Part shown: positions 50,970 to 64,000 of the stretch, in pieces
Numbering within the stretch: the first letter of the stretch is position 1
Layout: every line of letters begins with the position of its first letter
Source: Adiantum capillus-veneris
Taxonomy: Eukaryota; Streptophyta; Polypodiopsida; Polypodiales; Pteridaceae
NCBI GenBank assembly: GCA_014529385.2
Contig: CM043960.1
Span: 124,027,043-124,091,042 of the forward strand
Direction: 5' to 3'
DNA length: 64,000 nt
Notes under the pieces: model-generated
The model's database searches: none
What the model saw: the letters and a program-made list of their open reading frames with translations, nothing else
Told to the model about the DNA's origin: nothing
Translations under genes and position numbers: made by a program

Positions 50970-51565
50970 TTACCCCCTCCTCTAGCGACGAGTTCCACGA
51001 GGAGCAGTGGTGTTCCTTGCGTTGGGCTTCCATGGATGTTGTCGATGGAACTCTTGGACTTTGAGAGATGCATGCTGTAGATTGTGTGCTGGTTCCCAAG
51101 TTCGTTCACTAACATCATAGCCTTTCTAATGCACCAAGTACTATAACCTGCCACACAAAACTCGAGAATCTAGGACTTTCTTGACCTCATATTCGTCATG
51201 TCCTTGAATCTCAACCGAAGGAGGTGGTTGTAGGGCTCTTCCTGGGATCTTAGATGTGTGACAAGGTTCTAGGATTGAGACATGAAAGACCGGTGGATTT
51301 TCATGGATGAGGGCAATCGGAGTCGATAGGTGACTAGATTGACTTGACGAATAATTTTAAATGGGCCAAGCCTTCGATAATCAAGATTTTGACAAGGACG
51401 AGATGAGATCACGTCGGAGGAGCCACACTTTATCCCCTTCTTTGTATTCTGGATGCTGCATGCGATGGAGATCTGCACTTTCCTTATGCTTGGATTGAGC
51501 TTCTTTGATATGAAATGTAAGTTCTTTGTGAATTGCAGATAATTGTTGTGTAAGATGAATAGCAA
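50954..51565 (-). pseudogene. G2 integrase C-terminus and chromodomain, frameshifted
   Basis: 51269-51565 reads YRRLGPFKIIRQVNLVTYRL and IHRSFMSQS, the usual C-terminal integrase segment (normally IHPVFHVS). It leads to EIQGHDEYEVKKVLDSR at about 51160-51230, the start of a chromodomain. The chromodomain core follows in another frame (VHWKGYDVS-like and TWEPAHNL-like, about 51075-51140). The chromodomain would read histone marks and guide integration. Confidence 0.82.
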
Positions 51566-52509
51566 CTGGATTCTTGACTTGATAGTGTATGTGGATATCC
51601 TGGTTTGGGATGTTGACCATAATTAGCAAAGAATGGAGTGTGACGGGTGGAGGCATGAAAATTGTTATTATAGGAGAATTCTGCTAGCGGTAGGAGCTCG
51701 ACCCAATTATCTTGGTGATAATTGATAGTACAATGGAGATACTGTTCCAAAACTTAATTTACTCTCTCTGTTTTTCCATCACTTTGTGGGTGATTGGCTG
51801 AGGAGAGGTTGATTTGTACTTTGAGTAGCTTGAATAAGCTTTTCCAAAAGCTAGAGATGAATTGTGGGCCTCGATCAGAAACTATGTCATCCAGTAATCT
51901 GTGATAACGATAGATATGCTGTAGAAAAAGTTTGGCCGTATCTTCGCCGGTGATGTTTTTAGTGGTTGGAATGAAGTGTGCCATTTTTGTAAACCGATCC
52001 AAGACTACTAAAATGGATTCAAATCCTTGTGACAAGGGTAGCTCTACAATGAAAACCATGGAGATGGATGACCATGGTTTGGTTGGAATGGGCAAGGGAT
52101 GGAGTAACCCATGAGGACGATGACGAGGGGCCTTTGATCTATTACAAGTGTCACAAGTGCCTACATACTCCTTGACAAGATTCCACATTTGAGGCCTCCA
52201 AAAGTCACGGGAGAGAAGCTCAATTGTCTTATTAACCCCAAAATGCCCTGCTGATGGAAGATCATGCCGTTGCTGAAGTACCTCCAAGTGTGTTGGTCCT
52301 TGCGGAATATAGAGAAGACCCTTATAGTAAATTAGTCCATCAATTTCTTGAAAGTCCTGATTAACCTCTTGTCCTTGTAGTTGTTGTCTAATATTCTGAG
52401 CAAGTGGGTCTTTGGCAATTTGCGTCTTCACCTTAGAAAGAAAAGTAGAATCTTCAGGAGCTTGGCTCATGGTGGCGTTTAGCTTAATCTGCTCAGGTTT
52501 CAAAATCAC
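51484..52509 (-). pseudogene. G2 integrase
   Basis: 51754-52509 holds the zinc finger (HDLPSAGHFGVNKTIELL, CDTCNRSKA), the core with SISMVFIVELP (normally MDF), VSDRGPQF and HPQSDGKTERVN. The first catalytic Asp appears replaced, since MVF stands where MDF is normal. The second Asp and the Glu are present. A stop at 51754 precedes the continuation EQYLHCTINYHQDNWVELL (51484-51750). Confidence 0.88.
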
Positions 52510-52582
52510 TGACTCTTGTTGATCAAATGCTGCGTCGCCTTCTCTAGGTGCAAGGTAGGATCTTCTTGATAAGGCATCTGGC

Positions 52583-53194
52583 TTAGCTGGCTTGGCGACG
52601 ATTCAAGACGCAGGATGTCATGAAGTATTCCAAATTCGTGTGGTCTGTATAGACAGTGATCATATGAGGAGCTCCTTCAAGTAGGTGATGCCAAGTGTCA
52701 AAGGAGTTGATGATTGCTAAGAGATCTTTGTCATGGATTTTATAATTGATTTCTGCAGCTGAGAATTTGCGGGAATGAAAAGCCACTGGATGTACTCGAG
52801 CATCCTCTCCTACTTGGGATAGAATAGCGCCAAGGGAAAAATCTAAAGTGTCTGTTTCTAGGATGAAAGGCTTTGTAGGATCTGCGTGAATTAGAATGGG
52901 TGTGGTCGTTAAAGCTTTCTTGAGAGTTTGAAATGCTTTCACGTCCTCTGAGTCCCAGAAAAACCTATTATGGCCTGTCAACCTTGTGAGTGTTGTAACC
53001 ACCTTGGAGTATCCCTGTATAAAGATACGAAAAAAATTTGCAAATCCGAGGAAACATTGAACATCTCTTACAGAGGTGGGTGTCTCCCAATCAAAGATGG
53101 TTTGAACCTTATTTAGATCCATGGAGATTCCCCTTTCAGAAATTACATAACCAAGAAATTCCACCTTAGATTGATGAAAAGAGCACTTCTCCAA
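52583..53194 (-). pseudogene. G2 RT end and RNase H
   Basis: [21 protein letters not shown] and VQCFLGFANFFRIFI, then RNase H with FILETDTLDFSLGAILSQ (TDAS is usual), HSRKFSAAEINYKIHDKDLLAI and YTDHTNLEYF. A frame change separates it from the RT at 53143-53826. Confidence 0.88.
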
Positions 53195-53826
53195 CTTTGC
53201 CTTGATGCACGAAGCTTTTCAAGCACTAATCGTACATAGTGCTCATGCTCTTCTTGATTCTTGGAAAATATCAAGATATCATCCAAATATATTACCACAA
53301 AATAATCCAAATACTCCTGAAAGATATCGTTCATTAAATGTTGAAAAGCAACTGGGGCATTTGTGAGACCAAATGGCATGACGGTATATTCAAAGTGGCC
53401 ATACCTTGTCCAAAAGGCTGTTTTCCATTCATCACCTTCTTTGATTCTGACATCCCCTGAAGCGAGGGGACGACCATCAATGACTTCTACAGTTGCTAGA
53501 TTAGACTTCTCCACAAGTGGTATGCCTTGTTCTTTTGCAAATTCTTTGTCCATGAAGCACGCCGTTGCACCTGAATCTAGTAATGCTTCACAATCCATGT
53601 GCCTACCTGGCATATGGATCTTGACTGGTAGCATAAAACTTGAAGTGGAATCAGTGGGAAGAAAGAGACATTTTTTTGCTTGTCTTTTGTCCAACCGGTC
53701 GGTCTCTATTGGGGTTGGACGTCCATGTTTTCCGAACATGTTGAGGCCATTGCACCATGAACCTTCATTCTTCTCTCCCTTGGACACTGTTGAACCATGT
53801 GCCCCTGCTCTCCACAATACATACAT
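53143..53826 (-). pseudogene. G2 protease fused to the second half of RT by deletion
   Basis: 227-codon open frame. The protease has [16 protein letters not shown] with triad D84-S-G86. At residues 119-128 the sequence passes from DGRPLASG to [17 protein letters not shown], which lies deep in RT just before MPFGLTNAP. The YLDD box is intact at 180-183. The end of protease and the first part of RT are missing without a break in the frame. The enzyme cannot work, yet the open frame would look like a small gene to a gene finder. Confidence 0.92.
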
Positions 53827-54701
53827 AAGCCATTAATGCGTTGCCTTTGCTTCTCCTGGGCTGAGAGAGATTGAAACCGTGCTGAATCAATTTGCATGGG
53901 CTTAATGCGTGATTCATGGCCCTGTTGAGGTGTGTAGCCATTATGTGTCACTTCTATTTGGGGTCGCAATGGTGCCCCTTGTCTCCTCTCAAATAGTCGA
54001 TTATCACATTCTATTGCTTGAGAGATGAACTCGCTTAGTGTGTGAACCTTTGGCATAGTCAATAAGAGATATTTTACGTCATCCTTTAATCCCCATCGAA
54101 ATTATTGGCTAATGAAATATTCCTCATGCCAAGTCAGATCACAAGTGAGCTGTTGAAATTCGGATGCATAGATAGATACGGGTCTTGATCCTTGGCAGAG
54201 GTTTCTAAGTTTGGTTTCAACAACCGTTTCTCTATCTGTATCCCCAAAGGTTGCAGAGAACTCCCACACAAAAGCTTCAAAGTCATGAAGAAGAGGAGAT
54301 TCTTTTTCAAGTAAGGGAGAAAACCAAGAGAGAGCCGTACCTGAGAGGAGGGTCCCAATAAGGCCTACTTGAGAGGCATCATCCAGATAATGCTCTCATT
54401 GCATTCGAATGAAGAGGCGCACTTGTTGGAGAAAACCTCTAAACTTTGATCTAGTCCCATCAAAATTTTCAGGCACGCTGACCTTCGGCTCCTTCTTATG
54501 TTGTTGAGAATAGCTAGATCTTGTAGCTTGTGCTTGATGTGTGCTTGTATCTTGAAGCTCTTGAATTTGACGTTGAAGATTTTGCAACGACGGTCCCAAG
54601 ATTAGGGATTGCCCTACTTGAAGTTGAGCGTTATTCTCGTGAATTTCTTGTAACTGAGCTTGGATGCTTTGCAATGCGTTGATGACACCTTTCATCGTCA
54701 T
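53706..54701 (-). pseudogene. G2 gag, broken
   Basis: 54396-54701 starts MTMKGVINALQSIQAQLQEI, a coiled N-terminus, then VPENFDGTRSKFRGFLQQVR, and ends in a TGA where Trp is normal. The same frame continues through the capsid region and, after another stop, into 53706-54062 with the knuckle [14 protein letters not shown]. The protease then lies in another frame. Confidence 0.88.
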
Positions 54702-54741
54702 GATGGCTTGAGAAGATTAAGATATGGTAGTCTTGCCAAAC

Positions 54742-55394
54742 TGTTATGAGCATGTATAGAGTTAGAAGAGAGCAAGAGGAGGCGCTCACAATGTACAAGA
54801 ACTTGGACTTGATGATAAGCTTAATATTGATTATAATACTTAATACTTTATTAAGACAGCTAGATACAAGAATTGGATTACACGACTTGAGTACAAGACA
54901 AGGCTTGATTGCAAGGACAAGACTTGAACATAAGAACTAGAAGAGGGATTTCCTCATAGGAGCCTCACAACTAGTGTTGGCAAGACTGAGGGGCTTGTGG
55001 CCCAAGACCCCTATTTATACTAGTGCTTGATGAGGTTACTTGAGGAGGTTAGGACTTTCTAGGTTATTCTTGAGGAGGTTAGAATATTCTAGAACCTTCT
55101 TGATCCTTCTGGATCCTTCTTCAACTTTCTAGAGCTTTCCAGAAACTTCTAGATTCTTTCGAAATCTTCTCCAAGCTTCTAGAAACTTCTTGATTCTTCT
55201 AGTTCTTCTAGAACCTTCTAGATCCTTCTTCAACTTTCTAGAGCTTTCCAAAAACTTCTAGATTCTTTCGAAATCTTCTCCATGTTTCTAGAAACTTCTA
55301 GAATCTTCTAGATCCTTCTGGATTCTTCTAGAGCCTTCTAGTGATGATGTAGGAGATGATGTAGGTAGTGACTGACTCTCAAGCATCCATGACA
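54742..55394 (-). repeat. 5' LTR of G2
   Basis: 653 bp, paired with 50331-50969. TATA box at 55012-55022. Confidence 0.95.
55082..55308 (-). promoter_or_regulatory. Heat-shock element array, 5' LTR of G2
   Basis: The same pattern as in the other LTR: four modules at 55082-55099, three at 55137-55149 and five at 55286-55308. As this LTR drives transcription, the array would place the element under heat-shock-factor control. Confidence 0.8.
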
Positions 55395-55399
55395 CCCTT

Positions 55400-55453
55400 A
55401 ACTCTCAATCTATAAGTCCAAATGACATGAAATTTGGTGTATGTGCTCAACAT
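55400..55453 (+). repeat. Repeat E, copy 2, right remnant
   Basis: Matches about 24250-24303 of copy 1. It resumes directly after the G2 target duplication and then diverges. Confidence 0.75.
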
Positions 55454-56729
55454 GGGGGTTGCCAATCACGAGCAAAGAAAACCGAGCAAAGCTAATTTCG
55501 AAGTAAATATGAGAAACACCCTTGACAAATTGATGCAAGCGCAAGCTATATTGAAAAAAATAATCATGACTTGTTGGATTCCACCACACAACACCTCAAC
55601 TCAAAAGGAAATTACCCAACACCTATTAAAGCTTATCACACCTTTAAATAAGCCACTACTGCAAGTCACATATTTTGTCCAAGAGTTCCCATCAAATTGT
55701 TGTTGCTTACCATACATGCTTGAGTTGTCACATTGTGGTGGCATCTCAAAAGCAATATATCCATCATATTGTAATGGAAGCTCACAAACATGCTTTATTT
55801 CTTGAGCTTGAATAAGTGCGATGGTAATGTTAGTGCAATGGTAGGCATCTAATGATATCAACTAGACTTATCTAGCGATGGATGTTGTCTTGGAGATCCT
55901 CTTTGATAAATACTGGTGAGATCTTGGAAAAAACATTGCTCTATATTGGAGAAGTAAATATAATAACCTTGTAGAACTAAGAAACCTCATGATAAATAGC
56001 ATAAACATGCTCTCCCATATTATTTTCTATGTGCCAAAGCTTTCCATACTCTCCTGACAAAGTGAAAGGACCTTGCAAAAATGTGTCTCTAGTCTTTGGC
56101 CCAAAGGAATAGTGCTACCATAGATAGCTAAGGTCTCCCGCCCTCTCATTTCAAATTCCTTTCCTCATCAACTGACGCTTGGCTAATCTTGAAATTCTCC
56201 CTTGCATTAAGTGGGAAAAAAATGTGCATACCGACCAACAAAAAGCATTGCATGTTAGAACCTTATAGAAGTGCAAAGTCTTTAGGGAGTGACATGAAGG
56301 ACCTTCTTATGAGGCTAATAGGCATGTACTTTTTTGTTGCTACATGTAGGCTTCTATGAGCTCTCATGCTTTCTCATTGAATTTTTCTATGATGGCATAG
56401 ATAAGTCATCCCAACAGTCATGTTACCTTTCTACTAACAAGCTACCAAAGAAAGGAGACTTTGAAGCCCAACTAATTGCATCACTTACTCTAGTATCCAA
56501 TCTTCCACATCCTTTTCAATATTTTGACTTGCCTGAACCACTATTTTTTTTGACAAAATTGTCAATATGAGCTGTGCACCGTCGAATGGATGGCTGAGGC
56601 CTCTTTGAGGAATTCCGGCTGGTATTCCTACAATGGGAATCAAGAGAGAGTTTTTTCTCTATTTCCCTAGATTTGCTTCTGGAGTCGAGCCAACATAGCG
56701 ACAAAGATGAGCACAATGAACACTCGAAT
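55454..56729. other. Degenerate repeat sequence with faint gag-like traces
   Basis: No intact gene. The minus strand at 55601-55861 is open over 86 codons (VCELPLQYDGYIAFEMPPQC) with no known match. The minus strand near 56040-56130 reads KTRDTFLQGPFTL, and the plus strand near 56370-56420 reads IEFFYDGIDKSSQQ, similar to capsid segments of gypsy gag. I cannot place either with certainty. Confidence 0.35.
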
Positions 56730-58319
56730 TGTAACATTTAATGGCCTAAAATCTTATGTGTAGCGGAAATTAGCATGAACATAGTGGGCATTTCATTAGA
56801 ATAGATTCCTAATGAGAATTACAAGAGTGCTTGGGTGGAGAGAGCAACAAAAAGCATAACACCTAGTTAGATAGCATCGACAATACTTTCAAAAGAGAGA
56901 GCAATTAAGCTATTGACAACAGTTGAGGACCGGATTTGCATGGAGCCGGTCCCCCCTCCAAAAGGCTTTGTATTATGGTTTCTCCCATCAAGAGAGACAT
57001 TGTACAATACAATTCTTTGTGTTCCTTCAAGACTAGCTAGTGCAATGAAGATGGAAGCTTCATACACCAAGCAAAACACTTAATCAAACACAACTTGAAT
57101 TATCCCCGTTCTCAGACCCAAGACCTCAAACACCTTCGAAGATGGTGAGAGCTAGCAGGGTATGAGAGTAGATTGAGAGGAAAAAGAAGTATCTTACGAG
57201 AAAGACGTACATCTCCTCACATAATCACTCATATTAGCATAGCTTAGCTTAGTAATTAGCTTGGTAGAGAAGATGAGCATGCATTGAAGCTTGGTTCTTG
57301 GTTGGATTTGCATCCACATGCCAAGAGAGTGTTGATGTAGGCTTCTATCTCACAAGCTTGGAGTAGGTGATGAGCTCTCCATTAAAGCTTGGGAGGAGAT
57401 AGAGTATTTTCCCTTCACACATAGTCAAGTGTGAGAGTGTGTGTGTCAATGCCAAGCAAAAATCAGGCCCCCCTCTCTCTTGGGCGAGCCCTAGCTGCTA
57501 AATAGGTCTGGCTTTTGCCTCATTGGACCTCCCCGGGTCAAGCCAATAGGAATTAAGCAGCATAAGTGATAGCCTTTAGACATGTGTCCCCCTTTCCCCT
57601 TTTGTGAGAGCTTTAGATAATTAAATAATTAAACAAAACTCTCATTGGACCCCTTTGTCTCCTGGCCAATAGGAATCAGGTAAGCCATGGGGCTCCTGAA
57701 TGCTCATTGGACCCTTTGGGAGACTGCCCAATAGTCTTTTAGGAGACTTATTTCTCATTGGTTTCTTTTATTAAATGTTTTTAAATTAATTAAACTACAT
57801 TTACTCTAGCTTAATTCTCATTGGTCCACTTCAAGGGTCTTCCAATAGGAATTGGGCACACCTTGTGGGCATCTGGCCTAGGGAGCTGACATGTGTCCCT
57901 CATTCCCTTTGTGTAAAGGGAGCCTGTGTGTGTGTGTGTGGCTTTCTCTCTCATCCCCTAGCTTTGGGGCTCGCCCCCTCCCATGTAGGGATGTGCAAAG
58001 ACTTTTAGGGCACACACAAAGCATCCAATTTTCCCTAGGGTTGACCTTTGGACTCAACCTTTGAATTTTGGAACCTTAGCATTTTGGAAGTCTTAATGGG
58101 CTGAACCTTAGAGTCTTTTTGGCCCATTGTTTCACATGGCTCTTTTGCAGATGGCCCCCCCTTTGGATCCCTATTTTCCCTCCTTTGGATCCCTACTGTG
58201 GCCGGTCTGCTAGCTTAACCAATATTCTAGCTTTTTCTCCCTTGGCACTTCCCCACATTAATTGATCAGTTTAATATGAGAAAATCATTTAGGAGAATTA
58301 GATATTGATTATTATGACA
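56730..58319 (-). repeat. Family S solo LTR, copy C
   Basis: 1590 bp, TGTAACATTTAATGG to TATTATGACA, flanked by CGAAT at 56725-56729 and 58320-58324. No internal region. It serves as the uninterrupted reference for copy B. It carries about ten CCAAT/ATTGG boxes. Confidence 0.93.
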
Positions 58320-58324
58320 CGAAT

Positions 58325-59132
58325 GCAGATATCAATCATTACCCAAATCTTCACCTGATAGCTATGTGTCCAGTAGAAAATCGTTGCTCATGCAATCCAT
58401 CATTAGGCGAAGAATACAATGCTAGTGACGAGGGTGGAAACAAAATGCATTGGGTAGCTGAAGATGGGGAGATAGAGCTCAAGCTTGAGCTATGCATGAC
58501 ACGGATGATGCATTGTGAAGGAGAGATGCTTCCATGGAGAAAGGGTGACCAGTGTCGTCATCACGCCAAAGCCAAAATTTTGGACACAAAAGGATCATAT
58601 ACCACATGCCTTTCGGAACAGATGGTCAAAGAAAGTGAGCAACTAGATGGAGCCATTATGGAGTAACAATATTAGTGATCAATACTTGAAATGTGGAGTA
58701 ATGAGACATCAAATGCTACTTGACCACAAAGTAATGAGAGACACACGCTATTACTGCTTCCAAGTTATCCTCTACTGTGTAGCATGGGATGTAGCCACCC
58801 CCCTTTGCGTGTCTCCACCATTGTGAAACGTGCCAAAACCCGTCTCGCCTGTGCGGATCACTAGTTCCAGCATGCATCCTCCCATCCTGATCATGGGCTA
58901 CACCCATTAAGTAAAAGGCTAATGGAATATCATGGGTATAGGTTCTCTTTCTCTCTCTTAGGCCACTACTTACATTTGTATGATGCATTGTGGCTCCATC
59001 TGGATCGCTCTCTCAATAGTCTCTTCCCTTACGAAACATGTCAGAACCAGTCCGCACCGGCGTGGAGTTGGTTCCAGCATGCATCCTCTTGATAATAGGC
59101 TGCATCTCTACCTACCATGCCGACGCTCATCA

Positions 59133-59134
<2 letters not shown>
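58325..59134. other. Flank with one unknown ORF and a diverged duplication
   Basis: Plus frame 58364-58666 (100 codons, MCPVENRCSCNPSLGEEYNA) is open but unrecognised. Two related segments of about 70 bases, each containing TTCCAGCATGCATCCTC, lie near 58840-58900 and 59035-59105. Confidence 0.4.
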
Positions 59135-59669
<535 letters not shown>

Positions 59670-59697
59670 TCTTGTTCTTTATGGTGCCGCAATGACC

Positions 59698-61025
<1,328 letters not shown>

Positions 61026-61074
61026 CTCCCCCCCTCCGCGTTCATGTCGTCCCTGACATGACCTTTATGCTTGG

Positions 61075-62285
61075 TCAATAAAGTCCTGTCGTCTTGAGCA
61101 TCTGCAAATGTGATTCATATCGCAGGTTGCCGATGGTCAAGGTTGGGCCGAATATTTTGCTTTCGTGGGTGAAAAAGCCGGTGTAGAAAGCTTCTTCGAA
61201 TGTTTGCATGTGGAAGCTAGGCAAAAACATAATCCTCTGGTATAGGAGGTGCAACACTTTTGGAGAAGGCTGCAATGAAAGGTCATACATCATATCAGTC
61301 ACTGTGTCGGCCGTCGATAGTAGACTCGAGGTTGTGGCTTTATCTGGCGCGAACACTTCAATGCAAGCTAAGAGAGTCCTGCAAATTTTCTTGAGCATCT
61401 GACACGAAAGGTCAGGAGAGCCAGTAAAGAGCTTGATGGTGCCCGTTAGGGTTTTCACCATGTAGGCTTTACCTATTCTCTCTCCTGCCTTTGGTCCTGG
61501 CATCCTTGGGTAATTAAGCCAATTTGGCTTCTTTTCTGCAATCCTGCCATGCTCTTTCCAGCTTCTGACTCTTGGCACCGGGCAGAAGGTTGCATCCTCC
61601 CGAATCTCCTTTGGTGCCTCTACCAAGTAGATGACGTAGGCTGGGTATTTGTTCAGCCAACCTTTCCTCCATCTAGGCTGCGAATCTACAATCTTCTTTG
61701 ATTGTTCCTCTTCTGTGATGTCGCCTTCGTAAAGAGCGACATACTGCTCCTCCTCTATTCTCTTTTTTGTTTTTATCACTTCAAACTTCATCAAAGGGAA
61801 AGGCAGGCTGGGTTGCATCCACTCTTCATGGAGCACTTTTGTGTCTAATCCCTGAAGTCTAATGGAGATTAGGAGTCTCCTCTCCCATTCCATTTCCGCC
61901 TTGGCACTCTCCTCTGTTGACTTTTCTATTTGGTCATGGAGCCTTTGTTCTTCTTCTTCAAAGATTCCTGAAGTTGAGGCCACCTCTTGAACTGGGGCTG
62001 GATCTTCAATTGTGGTTGCCTCTCCAGTTTCTGGTAGCTCTATGGCTGCTCCACCTGATCCTTCTTGTGGTGTCTCTATCTCTCTTCTTTGTTGCTCTTG
62101 TAGATCTTGGAGCTGTTTGCCGAGGGTCTCATTCTCTGTTCTTAGTGTTTGATTTTCTAAAGTGAGCCTCTCCTCTGCTGCCAATGATCCCTCCGCAATG
62201 TGCAACCTTTGCACTTGCTCTAATCTTAGCTCTCTTTGTAAGCTTCGGACCTGGTCTTCCAGAGCTGGTACAAGAGCTCCCTCTT
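61075..62285 (-). pseudogene. D3 element, C-terminal part of a coiled-coil protein
   Basis: Open to the end at 61075, and in this frame the coding pattern extends back to about 62285. The first 60 residues continue a coiled coil (LTLENQTLRTENETLGKQLQ). An acidic linker and a compact globular region with Trp-rich segments follow (QPRWRKGWLNKYPAYVIYLV, KPNWLNYPRMPGPKAGERIG). No protease, RT or integrase motif is seen. The next gene upstream ends at 62226 in another frame, and the coiled-coil pattern crosses that point. I infer one protein broken by a single frameshift. Confidence 0.65.
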
Positions 62286-64000
62286 GTTCTCGGTTCCTGC
62301 TTTGCTAGCTCTAGGGGTAGTCCTGAGTCTAGTGATTGTTCTTTCTTGGAGCTCGACTCTTTCCCTTAGCTCAATGAGCTCATCTTTAGCCGCCTCCAAG
62401 TCGTCTTCCATCCGCTCCCTTGCTTCTTGTGCACTTGTTACTTCTCTTGAAGCCTCCGCTAGCTGGAGTATCAAGCCATCTCTCTCGTTTTCCGCATCGT
62501 AGAGTGATGCTTTATGACTTTCAGATTCAGTCATAGCATCCTCTAATTTCCTCTGCAACTCGGCTTCCCTTTGTTTGGCTGTCTCAATCTCCACCTCCTT
62601 TGCCTTGGATCTTTCTTTGATCTTGTTGAGCAGTTCATGCACCATGTGCATGTCTTTTCCATCTTCATCTGTCAACTCTAAAGCTTTTTTGGCCACCACC
62701 TCCACTGGCTTCGGCTCTTCTAGTACGTTCTGCTCGTCCAGTTTTTCATCACTTTCTTTTGTACTCTTTGTATTTTCCTCTGTCCCTCTCCGATCATCTC
62801 GTTTTTGTAGGGTGATCCCATAAACTGCCTCAAGGGCCTCTTCTTCAGTGTACCCTATCGCTACCAGATCCTCATAATCGTTTTTCTTTTGCTGAATTGG
62901 ATCTATCTCCTTTTCCTTGGTCCCGGCCTCCGGCTTTTCCATACCAGCCGTGTCCATCTCTACTGTGGTCTCTTCCACAATGATTTCCGTCTTCTTCGGG
63001 CTGGGTACATCAGTAAAGGAGGGCTGATTGTCCTCAGTCATCTTGGCTTTCCCTTTGTTTGCTTGCCCGTCTTTCTCTTGAGGTTCAATAGACTCATCTA
63101 CTTTCTTCTTCCCCTTGTCGTCCTTTTTCAGCTCAGCTTTTAAAAGCTGTACTTCCTCTTCAGTGTATGGCTCGACAGGTTGCTGCTCCAGTATAGCCTC
63201 TAACTCCTCATAAGCTCTAATATATTGATCATATTGATCAACATGTGGCCTGGCTGAGCTAGTTCCGACTTTAGTGGGGTCTGGAACCCACTTTTCTTTA
63301 AAGTCCCCCTTTAGAGCTCTTTCCGCTCTAAACTGCTCCACCAGTCTTTCCATTCTTGCCGCTTTCTGACTTTTGGTTTGCTTGGGAGCAACCTTCTTCT
63401 TTGCTTTCTTCATAATCGGCTCATCCACATTCTCTTCAGGTTTTGAAACTATTTCTAGTTTCCTGCGTGCTCTTGTGGATGCCCTCTTGGATACTTCAGG
63501 CTGTTCTTTCTCCTCATCGGCTTCTCTAAGCCACTCATTCTGAGAGGGAACCTTTGGCCATTGATCTCTGGCTCCAATAGCTTCATAAGCTATTCTTGTC
63601 AGAACTTCAGCTCCTCCTATATACTTTGGCTTCTCGTTGTGCATGGCAACTACTTGCTCGTGGATGTGTTGAGCGTAATTCACCTCTTTTGGCATATTGC
63701 TCTTCAATGCCCATGTGATGGTAGTTGCAATGGCATGGGGCGGTGTCGTATACTTTTGCGGTCTTTTACTGCAAATATGGAGAAATTGGTTGTACAGTAG
63801 GCAAAGGGTTGCCGCTCTTTGGTCTGCCATATCTCCATAAGTTGCATTCTGTTTCTTGGACCCATAAACCTCTATAGCCTCCCTTCTTTCCCTGACAGAG
63901 CTCCCTTTGTTGTTCAGCTTCAATGCATCTGCAATGAGCTGTGGAGTGATCTGTACCTCTACTTTCTCTCCATCTATTGCTGCCAATGTGGCTTTCCCAT
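62226..64000 (-). pseudogene. D3 element, N-terminal part of a coiled-coil protein, runs off the window
   Basis: At least 586 codons and open to the window edge, so the start is not known. The N-terminal 150 residues look globular (PQLIADALKLN, AATLCLLYNQFLHICSK, AIATTITWALKSN), with a pattern that recalls plant transposon-associated domains. A long charged, Lys/Glu-rich region follows, with a basic stretch (KKAKKKVAPKQTKSQKAAR) that could be a nuclear signal. A UBA-like NDYEDLVAIGYTEEEALEAV comes next, and then about 150 residues of heptad coiled coil. It has no zinc knuckle. Its position inside an LTR element suggests a gag-like or captured protein. I cannot name it. Confidence 0.6.

Larger units (their letters stand above)
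50331..55394 (-). mobile_element. Chromovirus G2 (Ty3/gypsy) with heat-shock-element LTRs
   Basis: Leftward. LTRs 50331-50969 and 54742-55394 start TGTTATGAGC and end CCATGACA on the plus strand, with the duplication CCCTT at 50326-50330 and 55395-55399. The element-strand purine tract is at 50970-50985. The probable primer site is TGGCAAGACTACC (54726-54738). Gene order is gag, protease, RT, RNase H, integrase, chromodomain. A large deletion joins protease to RT. Confidence 0.95.

Noticed and set aside
54134-54358. Separate protein in the G2 gag region
   Set aside because: It is the wrong frame. The gag capsid continues in the frame of 54396-54701 after the stop.
49086-55453. Repeat E as the 5' leader of element F
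   Set aside because: It lies on the right side of F gag, but its orientation relative to the D LTR in copy 1 does not fit a shared element.
63984-63986. Start codon of the D3 gene at 63986
   Set aside because: The codon is TTG and the frame stays open to the window edge, so the true start lies outside.

Overview
This is a repeat-rich stretch of plant nuclear DNA from a large genome. I see no intact host gene. Almost everything is LTR retrotransposon sequence of plant type: Ty1/copia elements with a methionine-tRNA primer site, Ty3/gypsy chromoviruses, and an Athila/Tat-like gypsy. There are also solo LTRs, non-coding LTR elements and very long dinucleotide microsatellites. The species cannot be fixed from the sequence. 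Any land plant with a large, LTR-dominated genome (fern, gymnosperm or angiosperm) would fit.

Layout. 1-7129: an old leftward chromovirus remnant, split by copia element C1 (687-5850, duplication CTATG) and cut at its right by an LTR of family S (7130-8756). 8791-22505: a 13.7-kb rightward gypsy element G1 (duplication CTTGC) inside the S element's internal region. It carries gag, protease, RT, RNase H, integrase, a second protease-like domain and a small extra gene after pol. 22511-25632: the rest of the S internal region, a family-D LTR, and repeat E, an array of palindromic CGCG-centred motifs. 25633-39706: family-D LTRs and internal regions in tandem. The first D LTR is split by copia C2 (26480-32085). 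The first D internal region is split by an S solo LTR (32380-35798, duplication ACGAA), which itself holds an unclassified insert. Both D internal regions carry a decayed piece of a DEAD-box RNA helicase gene. 39991-44416: copia C3 (duplication GTGGG). 44422-49085: a leftward gypsy gag-protease remnant F ending in W[VI]PK repeats. 49086-55453: repeat E again, split by chromovirus G2 (50331-55394, duplication CCCTT), whose LTRs carry arrays of heat-shock elements upstream of the TATA box. 56730-58319: a second S solo LTR (duplication CGAAT). 59135-59667: microsatellites joined by an inverted-repeat unit. 59698-60079: a broken, intron-less copy of ribosomal protein L23 (uL14). 60078-64000: the 3' part of a third D-type element with a long coiled-coil reading frame that runs off the window.

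None of the retroelement genes is intact. In C1, G1, C2 and C3 nearly all in-frame stops are those expected from C-to-T change (CAA, CAG, CGA or TGG to stop), as in methylated, silenced repeats. The strongest points for a second look are the heat-shock promoter of G2, the two protease domains of G1, the captured helicase in family D, the palindrome array of repeat E, and the coiled-coil gene of the last element.
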